DNA from: Bacillota bacterium
Lineage (GTDB): Bacteria > Bacillota > Clostridia > Acetivibrionales > DSM-27016
Direction: 5' to 3'
Length of the DNA stretch: 64,000 nucleotides
NCBI GenBank assembly: GCA_023390115.1
Contig: JAEWDM010000021.1
Span: 103,960-167,959, forward strand
The notes beneath the pieces are model-generated. The model was given only the letters and a program-made list of their open reading frames with translations. It did no database searches and was not told the DNA's origin. The translations under genes and the position numbers were made by a program. This document shows positions 1-8,791 of this stretch, one piece after another (the stretch's first letter is position 1; each line of letters begins with the position of its first letter).

Positions 1-521
1 TCAATGTGCTTCTTCAGGTGATGGATTATGCAACCCTTACCGATAATAACGGAAAAAAGGCCGATTTCAGAAATGTTATACTGATAATGACCTCCAACGC
101 GGGGGCAAGAGAGCTTGGAAAGTCTATGATTGGTTTTGAAAGCAGGCCGGTGGATCGGGGAGCACTTGTCAAGGAGGTTGAGAGGATCTTTTCTCCCGAG
201 TTCAGAAACCGGCTGGATGATGTAGTGGTTTTCGAGCACATTAACAGGGATATGGCACTGCTTATAGCTAAAAAAGCGGTGAGAAAGTTTGAAGAAAAGC
301 TTGCTGCCAAAAGCATAGGGCTGGAAGTCACCGACGGCTGCTATGAATGGCTTGCCGAAAAGGGACTTTCATCGGCCTATGGAGCGAGAGAAATTGTAAG
401 GCTTGTGCAGGACAGGATAAAAACCTACTTTGTTGATGAGGTGCTTTTTGGTGAGCTCACAAACGGAGGCACGGCCCTTATCGATGTAAAGGATGGCGAT
501 ATTGCTATTAGCCGGAGGTGA
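1..521 (+). CDS. clpA: ATP-dependent Clp protease ATP-binding subunit ClpA, 3' end
   Basis: This is the C-terminal end of a ClpA-type AAA+ unfoldase; the reading frame enters at base 3 and the 5' part lies outside the window. The visible part covers the end of the second AAA+ module (VLLQVMDYATLTDNNG, then ILIMTSNAGA sensor-1 region), the FSPEFRNRLD arginine-finger/sensor region and the small C-terminal domain with the GAREIVR sensor-2 motif. ClpA feeds substrates to ClpP, and with ClpS it degrades N-end-rule substrates. The next gene, aat, begins 4 bases after the stop and makes N-end-rule signals, so the two probably form one operon. ClpC is a weaker alternative because the pairing with aat favours ClpA. 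Confidence 0.88.
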   Translation, partial: NVLLQVMDYATLTDNNGKKADFRNVILIMTSNAGARELGKSMIGFESRPVDRGALVKEVERIFSPEFRNRLDDVVVFEHINRDMALLIAKKAVRKFEEKLAAKSIGLEVTDGCYEWLAEKGLSSAYGAREIVRLVQDRIKTYFVDEVLFGELTNGGTALIDVKDGDIAISRR

Positions 522-525
522 GAGG

Positions 526-1200
526 ATGCCTGTTTACAGACTGGACAGGGAGCTTGTGTTTCCGCATCCGGAATTGGCAGATGAGGAGGGGCTGCTTGCA
601 GTCGGAGGAGATTTAGTGTCCGACAGGCTTATTCTCGCCTACCGCAATGGAATATTTCCGTGGTACTCCGAAGGACAGCCGATACTATGGTGGTCTCCGG
701 ACCCCAGATTTGTGTTGTTTCCTAACGATATAAGGGTTTCGGGGTCTATGAAAAAGGTATTAAAAAAGTCGGCATATACCGTTACCTTTGATAAATGCTT
801 CCGCGATGTTATATCATACTGCAGGAGCCTTAGGGAGGGTGAAACATGGATAACGGATGAAATGACAGAGAGCTATTGCCGTCTTCACGACACGGGACTG
901 GCCCATTCGGTGGAAACCTGGTGCGATGGAAGGCTTGTAGGAGGCTTGTACGGTGTTTCCCTTGGGAAATGCTTTTTTGGAGAATCTATGTTTTCTGTGA
1001 TGGATAACGCCTCTAAAACGGCGCTAATTATGTTGGCCCAAAAGCTAATGGAGAGAGATTTTGTAATGATAGACAGCCAGGTCTATACTAAGCACTTGGA
1101 GTCAATGGGAGCGGTAAATATTCCAAGAAGAGAGTTTTTGCGCCTGCTTCAAACGGCTTTGGAGTATGATACCATTTTGGGAAGCTGGAGCCGGTTTTAG
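526..1200 (+). CDS. aat: Leucyl/phenylalanyl-tRNA--protein transferase
   Basis: The 224-residue protein has the family hallmarks: GNGIFPWY near residue 40, WWSPDPRFVL near residue 55, and the core ETWITDEM/AHSVETW/LVGGLYGVSLGKCFFGESMFS block. Aat moves Leu or Phe from aminoacyl-tRNA onto proteins with N-terminal Arg or Lys, creating an N-degron read by ClpS-ClpA. The start at 526 is chosen over an upstream in-frame start at 493 because GGAGG at 514-518 sits 7 bases before it and the homologous sequence begins with this Met. The gene follows clpA almost without a gap, so co-transcription is likely. This gene is standard in proteobacteria and less usual in Firmicutes. Confidence 0.95.
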   Translation: MPVYRLDRELVFPHPELADEEGLLAVGGDLVSDRLILAYRNGIFPWYSEGQPILWWSPDPRFVLFPNDIRVSGSMKKVLKKSAYTVTFDKCFRDVISYCRSLREGETWITDEMTESYCRLHDTGLAHSVETWCDGRLVGGLYGVSLGKCFFGESMFSVMDNASKTALIMLAQKLMERDFVMIDSQVYTKHLESMGAVNIPRREFLRLLQTALEYDTILGSWSRF

Positions 1201-1252
1201 GGGACCTAAGGCTCTATATTCCCTTTTCTAGTCCCCTAGCACCTTTATATTG

Positions 1253-1474
1253 TTATTTCAAATTCTGCTCTGCCATCTGAATCATTTTTTTAACCATCTG
1301 ACCGCCTATGGGACCGCCCTCTAAGCCATTCTGCCTGCAGCTTATATCACCCTTGTAATGGTCGTTGTTCTCCTTTATATAGCTTAAATGGCCTATTTCC
1401 TGTGCGCATTCGATTTTAAACCTTGTAAGCGCGTCTCTTGATTCCGGTACTAATGGAGTTTTTGGTCTGGACAT
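1253..1474 (-). CDS. Alpha/beta-type small acid-soluble spore protein (SASP)
   Basis: This 73-residue protein carries the alpha/beta SASP pattern: a central FKIECAQEIG segment that resembles the germination-protease cleavage site and a C-terminal NGLEGGPIGGQMVKKMI helix, which is the DNA-binding signature. These proteins coat and protect DNA in the forespore core and are degraded at germination. ATG at 1474 is preferred over GTG at 1483 because the ribosome site (GAAGGTG) overlaps the GTG. The gene stands alone, convergent to aat. Expression from a forespore sigma factor is expected from the family, but I did not identify the promoter. It is direct evidence that the organism forms spores. Confidence 0.93.
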   Translation of the reverse strand: MSRPKTPLVPESRDALTRFKIECAQEIGHLSYIKENNDHYKGDISCRQNGLEGGPIGGQMVKKMIQMAEQNLK

Positions 1475-1703
1475 TCTTTTCACCTTCCTCTAATTTTTAA
1501 TATTTTTATCACAGAAATTTTAATTCCGTGATTATAGTTTAAACAAAAAATAAAATTAATTGTGTATAAAATAATTCATCAAATAGAAAAAAATAATAAG
1601 CATATCTATATTTTATTAAAAAGAGTGAGAGCTTATATATAAATAGAATCATATTCAAATATTACAAATAAATTACAATTAAGTTACAGTTAAGTCTGGA
1701 GGA

Positions 1704-1732
1704 TTGACAAATATTGTATATATCAATATAAT
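1704..1732 (+). promoter_or_regulatory. Consensus housekeeping promoter for the Spo0E-like gene
   Basis: TTGACA at 1704-1709 and TATAAT at 1727-1732 are separated by exactly 17 bases, a perfect sigma-A match. Transcription would start near 1739 and give a leader of about 85 bases. That leader contains a small hairpin (TCCCG at 1775-1779 paired with CGGGA at 1796-1800) just before the ribosome site. Confidence 0.8.
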
Positions 1733-1822
1733 GTCAAAGGCGATATATATTTTTAAGGTTATTTGATTGAATAGTCCCGGAGGAAGCGTTCAAAGCGGGA
1801 GGCTTTTAGAAAGGTGGTTTTT

Positions 1823-1987
1823 ATGACTCGTAATGTTCATGAATTAAAAATTAAAATAAAACAAAAAAATTTACTGCTCAATTCAATTGGGAGAGATGAG
1901 AATGCCGGACAGGGAGAAGTACTCAGAATACAATCTGAGCTTGACAGGCTTTTATATCAGTATTATAAGCTTATAGTAAATAATTAG
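1823..1987 (+). CDS. Spo0E-like aspartyl-phosphate phosphatase (small sporulation regulator)
   Basis: This 54-residue protein starts at ATG 1823 after AAAGGTGG. It contains the Spo0E-family signature QSELDRLLYQYYKL near its C-terminus, comparable to the family's SQELDxLIxxYY. Spo0E-like proteins remove the phosphate from Spo0A~P and so delay sporulation. The size (family 45-90 residues), the consensus vegetative promoter upstream and the spore gene next door all fit. The gene is monocistronic, with its own terminator at 2059-2096. The call rests on one motif in a short protein, so it is good but not certain. Confidence 0.75.
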   Translation: MTRNVHELKIKIKQKNLLLNSIGRDENAGQGEVLRIQSELDRLLYQYYKLIVNN

Positions 1988-2058
1988 AAAGATAGGCATT
2001 GTCTATAATATTTATTATAATAAAAAACTTTCAAATAAAGGTTTAAAATGATATACTA

Positions 2059-2096
2059 TCAAGGAGCTGGAATGATTTTCTGGCTCCTTGATTTTT
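2059..2096 (+). terminator. Intrinsic terminator after the Spo0E-like gene
   Basis: A perfect 9-bp stem (TCAAGGAGC at 2059-2067 with GCTCCTTGA at 2083-2091) is followed by TTTTT. Confidence 0.85.
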
Positions 2097-2134
2097 AAAA
2101 AAATTTATCATAAATTATATAGGAGGTTGAATTA

Positions 2135-3481
2135 ATGCAAAGGTTGGCGTTTGATTACTCAAAAGCATCAGATTTTTTAAAGGAGCATGAGGTAAAGTAT
2201 TTTAAAAGCTTTGCCCTGCAGGCACATGAAATGCTTCATAATAAGACGGGAGCAGGAAGTGACTTTTTAGGATGGGTAAATTTGCCTGTAGATTATGACA
2301 GGGAGGAATTTGCAAAAATAAAGGCATCTGCCGAAAAAATAAAATCAGATTCGGATGTCCTTGTGGTTGTGGGTATAGGGGGGTCTTACCTGGGAGCGAG
2401 AGCCGCAATAGAAATGCTTTCACATTCATTTTACAATAATCTTCCAAAGAATAAAAGGAAAGCCCCGGAAATTTATTTTGTGGGGAATAATATCAGCTCT
2501 ACATACCTTACGGATCTGCTTGAGCTTTTGGATGGCAGGGAGGTGTCTGTAAACGTCATATCCAAGTCGGGAACAACCACTGAGCCGGCTATTGCCTTCA
2601 GGATATTCAAGGAGTATATGGAAAATAAGTATGGCAGGGAGGAGGCCCGCAAAAGGATATATGCAACTACCGACAAGGCAAGAGGTGCCCTTAAGAAGCT
2701 TTCCGATGAGGAGGGCTATGAGAGCTTTGTTATACCTGACGATGTAGGAGGCAGATTTTCCGTCCTGACGGCAGTGGGACTTCTTCCCATTGCGGTGTGC
2801 GGAGCCAGCATTGACGACATTATGAAGGGCGCTGCCGATGCCTATGAGCTGTACAAAAATCCCAACCTGGAGGAGAACGATTGCTATAAGTATGCTGCCG
2901 CCAGAAATGCCCTTTACAGAAAAAACAAAACCACAGAGATAATGGTTAATTATGAGCCTTCTCTTCATTTCTTTACTGAATGGTGGAAGCAGCTTTTCGG
3001 TGAGAGCGAGGGCAAGGATCAGAAAGGTATTTTCCCTGCCGGGGTTGATTTCTCTACCGATCTGCATTCTATGGGACAGTATATTCAGGACGGTTTAAGA
3101 AACATATTTGAAACCGTTTTAAGCGTTGAAAAGCCCAAGAAGTCCATAACCGTGAAAGAGGACAGGGATAATGTGGACGGGCTTAACTTCCTGGCGGGCA
3201 AGGAAATGGATTTTGTAAATAAAAAGGCTTTTGAGGGTACCCTCCTGGCGCATACCGACGGAGGCGTTCCCAATCTCATATTGAATATCCCGCAGCTTAA
3301 TGACTATTACTTTGGGCAATTGGTGTATTTCTTTGAAAAGGCATGCGGGATAAGCGGATACCTTCTGGCTGTAAACCCGTTTGATCAGCCGGGGGTTGAG
3401 GCATATAAAAAGAATATGTTTGCGCTGCTCGGCAAGCCGGGATATGAGGATGAAAGAAAGAAGCTGGAGAGCAGGCTGTAA
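2135..3481 (+). CDS. pgi: Glucose-6-phosphate isomerase
   Basis: The 448-residue protein matches the Gram-positive PGI family in length and motifs: GIGGSYLGARAAIEML near residue 80 (sugar-phosphate binding), VNVISKSGTTTEPAIAF near 135, and the GIFPAGVDFSTDLHSMGQ block near 295. It interconverts glucose-6-phosphate and fructose-6-phosphate in glycolysis and gluconeogenesis in the cytoplasm. AGGAGG ends 9 bases before the ATG. The gene is flanked by terminators on both sides, so it is probably a single-gene unit. Confidence 0.97.
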   Translation: MQRLAFDYSKASDFLKEHEVKYFKSFALQAHEMLHNKTGAGSDFLGWVNLPVDYDREEFAKIKASAEKIKSDSDVLVVVGIGGSYLGARAAIEMLSHSFYNNLPKNKRKAPEIYFVGNNISSTYLTDLLELLDGREVSVNVISKSGTTTEPAIAFRIFKEYMENKYGREEARKRIYATTDKARGALKKLSDEEGYESFVIPDDVGGRFSVLTAVGLLPIAVCGASIDDIMKGAADAYELYKNPNLEENDCYKYAAARNALYRKNKTTEIMVNYEPSLHFFTEWWKQLFGESEGKDQKGIFPAGVDFSTDLHSMGQYIQDGLRNIFETVLSVEKPKKSITVKEDRDNVDGLNFLAGKEMDFVNKKAFEGTLLAHTDGGVPNLILNIPQLNDYYFGQLVYFFEKACGISGYLLAVNPFDQPGVEAYKKNMFALLGKPGYEDERKKLESRL

Positions 3482-3520
3482 GAGAAGGATAAAAAACAGT
3501 CGGCCTCGTGTGCTGAGTAT

Positions 3521-3560
3521 AAGGAATAGCGAAGACATAATTTCGCTATTCCTTTATTGT
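3521..3560. terminator. Bidirectional terminator between pgi and the metallophosphoesterase
   Basis: A perfect 13-bp inverted repeat (AAGGAATAGCGAA at 3521-3533, TTCGCTATTCCTT at 3542-3554) sits between two convergent genes. It has an A-rich left flank and a short T-rich right flank. Confidence 0.8.
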
Positions 3561-4388
3561 CTAAGGAAGGTAAAACACAGTAAGCTCGGGGGGAGACATA
3601 AACCTTAAAGGCACACAGACATTTCCCAGCCCCCTGTTTATATAAAGGTTTATCCCGTTTATCCTGTGAAGCCCTCTGTTTATACCCATCCTGCACAGCT
3701 TTTCCTTCCGCATCAGACTGAATTCTATATTAAAGGGCGCCCATATCTGACCTCCGTGAAAATGTCCGCAAAACAGGTAATCCACCTTGCCTCGGGGTAT
3801 TTCAAATACAATATCCGGATTGTGGGAAATACAGAGATTGGCAAACGCTCTGTTATTCAATTCTCCCATAGCCTTGGCAACATCATGGTTATTATATCTC
3901 AAATCCCCTATGCCTATAAGATTATAGCTTTTTGAATTATTTTCCCAGCACACCGCTTTGTTGTCCAGCATAGCAATCCCTGCGTCCTCCACAGCGGAGA
4001 TAAATTTCATAAGCCCGGCCCGGTCAGGAGGCGTGCCGGAAACTCCATATCCAAAGGCCTTATAGTCGTGGTTTCCCAGACACATATATGCACTGCATTT
4101 TAAGTCAAGCTCTTTTATAAAGCGCAAAAAGGCGGGTATGTACTCCGGCCTGCTTATATAGTCCCCGGTCATTATCACAAGATCGGGGTTTTCCTTAGCA
4201 ATTGCGGCTTTTACGGCTTTTACCGGAACCTTAAGCATATCGGTATGTATATCGGAAAGCTGTATTACCTTGAGGCAGTCTGCGCTCTTTGTGAGCCGGA
4301 CATGCCTTACTGAAAGCATGCCGGCCTCAAAGCGCATATATGCCGCAAGCAATATTACCACTGAAAATAATATATATAAATATACCAT
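3561..4388 (-). CDS. Membrane-anchored metallophosphoesterase (calcineurin-like, YkuE-type)
   Basis: About 275 residues. One N-terminal hydrophobic segment (residues 1-18) is followed by the five calcineurin-like phosphoesterase motifs: LSDIHTD, GDYISR, LGNHDY, CISHNPD and CGHFHGGQ. These residues bind two metal ions. The family includes YkuE and UDP-2,3-diacylglucosamine-hydrolase-like enzymes, and the true substrate cannot be read from sequence. ATG 4388 is preferred over TTG 4400 because GAGG overlaps the TTG and lies 6 bases before the ATG. It is a stand-alone gene convergent to pgi. Confidence 0.85.
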   Translation of the reverse strand: MVYLYILFSVVILLAAYMRFEAGMLSVRHVRLTKSADCLKVIQLSDIHTDMLKVPVKAVKAAIAKENPDLVIMTGDYISRPEYIPAFLRFIKELDLKCSAYMCLGNHDYKAFGYGVSGTPPDRAGLMKFISAVEDAGIAMLDNKAVCWENNSKSYNLIGIGDLRYNNHDVAKAMGELNNRAFANLCISHNPDIVFEIPRGKVDYLFCGHFHGGQIWAPFNIEFSLMRKEKLCRMGINRGLHRINGINLYINRGLGNVCVPLRFMSPPELTVFYLP

Positions 4389-4574
4389 GTTTAACCTCAA
4401 TTATATTCTGATTGTCCTTATAATATATCAGCTTGCCAAACAATTGGCAATATATTTTTTGTAGATAAAAATTTATTGATAAACAATAAAAATATATTGA
4501 TAAATGAAAAGAATTAGAATATAATTGGTCTTGGTAGGGATTATGATATATTTTTTGAAGAGGAGGAGCGGTTG

Positions 4575-5036
4575 ATGGCCATTTTGGGAGAGAGAGGCCT
4601 GTCGGGAATTGTAAAACGCTTGCTGGATCTCGTTTTTATAGGAGGAATAGGCATATATGCCGGTATTCCCATAGTATTAAAATGGTATATGGGGTTTATT
4701 TACAGCAGAAGCAGTGAGAGCTACCCATTTTTAATGGTGTTTCTTTATGTTACGGGATTGGCCTGCTTATGGGCTGTATATGAAATAAGAAAGATATTTA
4801 AAACCTTAAACAGGATGAATCCATTCATGACGGACAATGTCAAAAGCTTAAACCGCCTTGCGGTTGCCTGCTTTGTGATGGCTGCCGCATATATTGTTAA
4901 AATTATATGCTACCCATCATTCCTTACTGTTATTGTTGCCATGCTGTCGGTGATAGGAGGGCTTTTTCTGGTGGTTCTGGCGGAGGTGTTCCGTCAGGCC
5001 GTCAAGGCAAAGGAAGAAAATGATTTAACGGTGTGA
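4575..5036 (+). CDS. DUF2975 family membrane protein
   Basis: A 153-residue protein with four hydrophobic segments and the KRLLDLVFIGGIG...NPFMTDNVKSLNRLA pattern of DUF2975 proteins, whose biochemical role is unknown. The start at ATG 4575 lies 8 bases after AGGAGG. The stop is 11 bases before the next gene, a small HTH protein. DUF2975 genes are commonly paired with a YozG-like HTH regulator, as seen here, so the pair is probably one functional unit. Confidence 0.82.
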   Translation: MAILGERGLSGIVKRLLDLVFIGGIGIYAGIPIVLKWYMGFIYSRSSESYPFLMVFLYVTGLACLWAVYEIRKIFKTLNRMNPFMTDNVKSLNRLAVACFVMAAAYIVKIICYPSFLTVIVAMLSVIGGLFLVVLAEVFRQAVKAKEENDLTV

Positions 5037-5047
5037 CGGAGGCGCAT

Positions 5048-5269
5048 ATGTCTATAATAGTTAATCTGGATGTTATGATGGCAAAGAGGAAAATGAGCCT
5101 GTCGGAGCTGGCCTCGAGGATAGATATTACCCTTGCCAATCTTTCAATACTTAAAAACGGAAAGGCCAGAGCAATACGGTTTTCAACTTTAGAGGCCATA
5201 TGTAAGGAGCTGGATTGCCAGCCGGGAGATATTCTGGAGTATTTAGAAAATAGCCAGGATGGGGGATAG
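5048..5269 (+). CDS. Small XRE/YozG-like helix-turn-helix regulator
   Basis: A 73-residue protein that is almost entirely one HTH domain: the LSELASRIDITLANLSILKNG recognition region, then ICKELDCQPGDILEY, the usual C-terminal signature of the Cro/C1 subfamily found next to DUF2975 genes. The GGAGG at 5038-5042 selects ATG 5048. It probably regulates its own operon (DUF2975 upstream, DUF4173 downstream), by inference from arrangement only. Confidence 0.85.
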   Translation: MSIIVNLDVMMAKRKMSLSELASRIDITLANLSILKNGKARAIRFSTLEAICKELDCQPGDILEYLENSQDGG

Positions 5270-5301
5270 CTCTGCGGAATATAATTTTATTAAGATAGGA
5301 G

Positions 5302-6858
5302 ATGATGCTTGTGAATGAGGATTGTAAGGAGTTAAAGGGCGACAGCGGCAGAGGAAACATCTTAAGCAGGGAAAATCTGATCCTTTTATCTTCATCTGTT
5401 ATACTGGGAATTGTTTTTGACATGCTTTTCTATGGTAAGGCTCTGGGGATTTCATATCCGCTGTTTATCATTGTGTTTTATACTGCTTTCCTGTTTAATG
5501 CCAAAAGTAAGCTGGTTAAGCCGGCAATGAGTTTTGAATGGCTGCTTACACTTCCGGTGCTTGCGCTGGCGCTTACATATTTTATATTCTCCAACAAGGT
5601 ATTTCAAGTGCTTAACTTTTTTGCAGTGCCGCTGCTTGTTATTGTTCAGACAACGCTGCTTACAAGCAACAGCAGGTATAAATGGTACTCCTCGGGCTTT
5701 ATTCTGGACATAATACTGGGTGCTTTTGCAAGGCCTTTAGTAAACATTGCGAAGCCCTTTGCCATATTGTCAAAGACGGCTTCGCCGAAGTTGGATTCAA
5801 CCAAATACCGCAATCTGGGGAAGGTACTCATGGGTCTGCTGGTGTCGGCCTCTCTGGCGTTGATAGTAGTTCCTCTTTTAGCCTCTGCGGATCAGGTTTT
5901 TAACAGCTTTGTCGAAAACATACCTGATTTTTTCAGAGGTATAAACGCAGGTGATTTTATTGCACAGGTGCTGGTTGTGCTTGTAACCTCCATTTTACTT
6001 TTCAGCTATATACTAAGCCTTATAAAGCCTGAGGAGTGCGGACTTAAGCCTTCTCGTGAGCTCGGCGCGAGCAGCTCCGCAAGGCCGCTTGATGCTGTGA
6101 TGGTTATAACCGTGCTGTGCGTGATGAATATAATATACCTTGTTTTTACCGTTATACAATTTTCTTATCTGTTTTCACATTCGTCGCTGCCGGAAGGCTT
6201 TACATATTCTGAATATGCCCGGAGAGGGTTCTTCGAATTGCTTTTGGTTACCGTGATAAATTTGAGCATTGTTCTATGCAATATAAATTTTACCCAAAAA
6301 ACAGGCTTAAGGGCGGGCCATGCCAACAGAATATTAAGCTCGCTGCTGATACTATGCACTGCTGTTATGCTTCTTTCCGCGCACCTTAGGATGTCGCTCT
6401 ATGAAGATGCTTATGGTTACACATATCTCAGGGTATTTACGCATGCCTTCATGGTGTTTATATTTGTATTGCTTATAGTAGCTTTGTTCAAGATATGGCA
6501 TGAGCCGGTCCCTCTTCTTAAAGCATATATTATTACCGCGATAGCCGCATATGTAATTATAAATTATATTAATGTGGACAGGATTGTTGCCCAGAATAAT
6601 ATCGAAAGATATAAAAAAAGCAGCGTAATAGACACAATGTATCTGACGGGGCTGTCTTATGATGCCATGCCTTATCTGATGGGACTGATTGACGACAGCA
6701 ATCAGGATATTTCGGAGGAGATGAAAAAATACCTGTCATACAGGCAAAAGGAGCTTTCCGGGAACAGGGACTGGCAGTCCTTTAACATATCGAGATACAG
6801 GGCTGAAAGGCTCATCTCAAAATACACCTTGAATTATGATGAAAAAGAGACGGAGTAA
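5302..6858 (+). CDS. DUF4173/DUF4153-type polytopic membrane protein
   Basis: About 518 residues with roughly ten to twelve hydrophobic segments, an FVENIPDFFRGI loop near residue 210 and a soluble C-terminal tail (SYRQKELSGNRDWQSFNISRYRA) typical of DUF4173 proteins. Function is unknown; such genes often accompany DUF2975/HTH pairs. Three starts are possible (ATG 5302, ATG 5305, GTG 5311). The AGGAG at 5297-5301 gives the best spacing to GTG 5311, so the first three residues are uncertain. Confidence 0.78.
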   Translation: MMLVNEDCKELKGDSGRGNILSRENLILLSSSVILGIVFDMLFYGKALGISYPLFIIVFYTAFLFNAKSKLVKPAMSFEWLLTLPVLALALTYFIFSNKVFQVLNFFAVPLLVIVQTTLLTSNSRYKWYSSGFILDIILGAFARPLVNIAKPFAILSKTASPKLDSTKYRNLGKVLMGLLVSASLALIVVPLLASADQVFNSFVENIPDFFRGINAGDFIAQVLVVLVTSILLFSYILSLIKPEECGLKPSRELGASSSARPLDAVMVITVLCVMNIIYLVFTVIQFSYLFSHSSLPEGFTYSEYARRGFFELLLVTVINLSIVLCNINFTQKTGLRAGHANRILSSLLILCTAVMLLSAHLRMSLYEDAYGYTYLRVFTHAFMVFIFVLLIVALFKIWHEPVPLLKAYIITAIAAYVIINYINVDRIVAQNNIERYKKSSVIDTMYLTGLSYDAMPYLMGLIDDSNQDISEEMKKYLSYRQKELSGNRDWQSFNISRYRAERLISKYTLNYDEKETE

Positions 6859-6872
6859 AGTTCCGTCTCTTT
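6844..6872. terminator. Bidirectional terminator overlapping the DUF4173 stop
   Basis: An 11-bp perfect stem (AAAGAGACGGA at 6844-6854, TCCGTCTCTTT at 6862-6872) spans the stop codon and lies 12 bases before the end of the convergent helicase gene. Confidence 0.8.
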
Positions 6873-6884
6873 CAGATTAAAGGT

Positions 6885-8507
6885 CTATTTCCTGTTTGCC
6901 TTTTCAATATTTATCTTCTTGCCCTTAAGCTTATAGTTTTTCATAGAGGCAAAAACCTCGGAAGCATATTCTTTTGGCACCTCTACAAAGGTGAACTTGT
7001 CAAATATATTGATGGCTCCTATAAGCTTGCCCGGAAGAGTGGTGTTTGAGGCAATGCTTTCAACGATATGACGAGGCTGAACCTTGCTGCTGCTCCCTAT
7101 GTTTATGAAGAAGCGCACCATTCCGCTTTCCGCGCCGGTATCCCCAAATTCGTCCTCATAGTCCGCACTGGAGTCCTTTTCCTTGGAACCATTTTGCCTC
7201 AGGGTCATTTTCAGGAAGGCAGCACCAACATCAAGAGTTGTTATGTACCTGTCCTGGGTATTGTCAAAGCCATTGTCCTCAAGCATTTTTTCAATGTAGC
7301 CGGCATACTTGGTTAAATTGCCTTCAGCCAAAACCGTCTTTAAATTATCCAGTATGATATGGATTCTGTTTTCCTCCACATCGGTCAGGGAGGGCGGCTT
7401 CATAAAGGTAATAGTGGATTTGGTATATCTCTGTATCTCCTTAAGCTTATATAATTCCCTTCCCGATACAAAGGTAAAGGCCTTCCCGGTTCGTCCCGCT
7501 CTGCCGGTTCTTCCTATCCTGTGAACATAGTATTCCTCATCATTGGGGATGTCATAGTTGAACACCGCCTCTATATCGTCAACATCTATGCCCCTTGCCG
7601 CAACATCGGTGGCAATAAGAATATCTATAGTGCCTTTTCTGAACTTTGACATTACCTTGTCGCGCTGTGCCTGTCTCATGTCCCCATGCAGAGCCTCAGC
7701 AGAATATCCTATTGACTGAAGGCTTGATGCAAGCTCATCAACGCGCTTTTTGGTATTGCAGAAAACGAGCGAAAGCTTTATGTTTTTTGCGTCTATTATC
7801 CTTGAGAGCACATCGAGCTTTGCCGATTCCCTGACCTCAAGGTAAAACTGCTCTATGTTTGCAACTGTGAGCTGCTTGTGGACAGCCTTTATAAGTACCG
7901 CCTTGTTTTGATATTTTGCTGCAAGGTCAAGTATCTCCCTCGGCATGGTAGCAGAGAAAAGCACGGTCTGCCTTTCCTCCGGAACCTTATCCAAAATAGT
8001 GTCGATATCTTCTCTGAAGCCCATATTCAGCATTTCGTCGGCCTCATCAAGTATAATCATTTTAAGGGATGACAGCTTCAAGGTATGCCGCCTCATATGA
8101 TCCATAATTCTACCCGGAGTGCCTATTATTATCTGGGGGCGTTTTTTTAATGCCACCAATTGCCTGTCAATTGACTGGCCTCCATATATCGGAAGTATTC
8201 TTATACCTCTTTTATATTTTGATACGTTTTTAAGCTCATCGGAAATCTGCATTGCGAGCTCTCTGGTGGGGCATAATACTAATGCCTGAATTGATTCCTC
8301 CTGCGGGTCTATCATTTCTATTGCGGGTATTCCGAAAGCACAGGTTTTGCCTGTGCCTGTCTGGGCCTGGCCTATTACATCGCTTCCTTCCAGTATATGG
8401 GGGATGGACTGGGACTGTATAGGCGTAGCTTCCTCAAAACCCATTTCGGCAATTGCTTTCTGAACTTCTCTGGACAGATCCAGATCTTTAAAAATTAGAT
8501 TTTCCAT
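6885..8507 (-). CDS. DEAD-box RNA helicase with C-terminal DbpA RNA-binding domain
   Basis: 540 residues from ATG 8507, chosen because AAGGAAG lies just upstream. Helicase motifs appear in order: FEEATPIQSQ (Q motif), AQTGTGKT (I), PTRELA (Ia), TPGRI, DEADEM (II), SATMP (III), ATDVAARGIDV and HRIGRTGRAG (VI). Residues after about 460 (MVRFFINIG...FTFVEVPKEYASEVF...INIEKA) form a DbpA-type RNA-recognition domain that in relatives binds 23S rRNA helix 92. A role in ribosome assembly or cold adaptation is likely (DbpA/CshA/DeaD group), but the exact name cannot be fixed. The frame stays open upstream through a large palindrome; that extension has no homology character. Confidence 0.92.
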   Translation of the reverse strand: MENLIFKDLDLSREVQKAIAEMGFEEATPIQSQSIPHILEGSDVIGQAQTGTGKTCAFGIPAIEMIDPQEESIQALVLCPTRELAMQISDELKNVSKYKRGIRILPIYGGQSIDRQLVALKKRPQIIIGTPGRIMDHMRRHTLKLSSLKMIILDEADEMLNMGFREDIDTILDKVPEERQTVLFSATMPREILDLAAKYQNKAVLIKAVHKQLTVANIEQFYLEVRESAKLDVLSRIIDAKNIKLSLVFCNTKKRVDELASSLQSIGYSAEALHGDMRQAQRDKVMSKFRKGTIDILIATDVAARGIDVDDIEAVFNYDIPNDEEYYVHRIGRTGRAGRTGKAFTFVSGRELYKLKEIQRYTKSTITFMKPPSLTDVEENRIHIILDNLKTVLAEGNLTKYAGYIEKMLEDNGFDNTQDRYITTLDVGAAFLKMTLRQNGSKEKDSSADYEDEFGDTGAESGMVRFFINIGSSSKVQPRHIVESIASNTTLPGKLIGAINIFDKFTFVEVPKEYASEVFASMKNYKLKGKKINIEKANRK

Positions 8508-8727
8508 TCTTACTTCCTTTACTGTATTATTGTTAAAATTATTAACAAGCAGATTTGAATTTATACGAAAAATATACCTGAACGGATCGGGCCTGGAAAG
8601 CGGGATTTTAATATACAAATGGCTTGATACATTAAAAGGATACATCATCCATATGGCCTTTGGCAAAAAATTCACTTCAAACTGCTCTAACAAATAAATT
8701 ATAAGCCATTTTAGTGATAATGGCAAT

Positions 8728-8791
8728 AGTGTCAAGGGGACGGTTCTTCTGACACGCTTAAGCGTGTCAGAAGAACCGTCCCCTTGACACT
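8728..8791. repeat. 64-bp perfect palindrome (REP-like extragenic element)
   Basis: Bases 8728-8759 are the exact reverse complement of 8760-8791, with no loop and a central CTTAAG. Each half contains GTGTCA and TGACAC around AAGGGGACGGTTCTTC, so each half could fold as a smaller hairpin of its own. It lies upstream of the helicase gene in non-coding DNA. The layout resembles the REP/RAYT-type repeats dispersed in many genomes; whether this one is repeated elsewhere cannot be seen here. Confidence 0.9.

Noticed and set aside
1197..1238. TAGGGGAC/GTCCCCTA inverted repeat at the aat stop codon.
   Set aside because: Only 8 bp, with a long loop and no T-run, so it is not convincing as a terminator.
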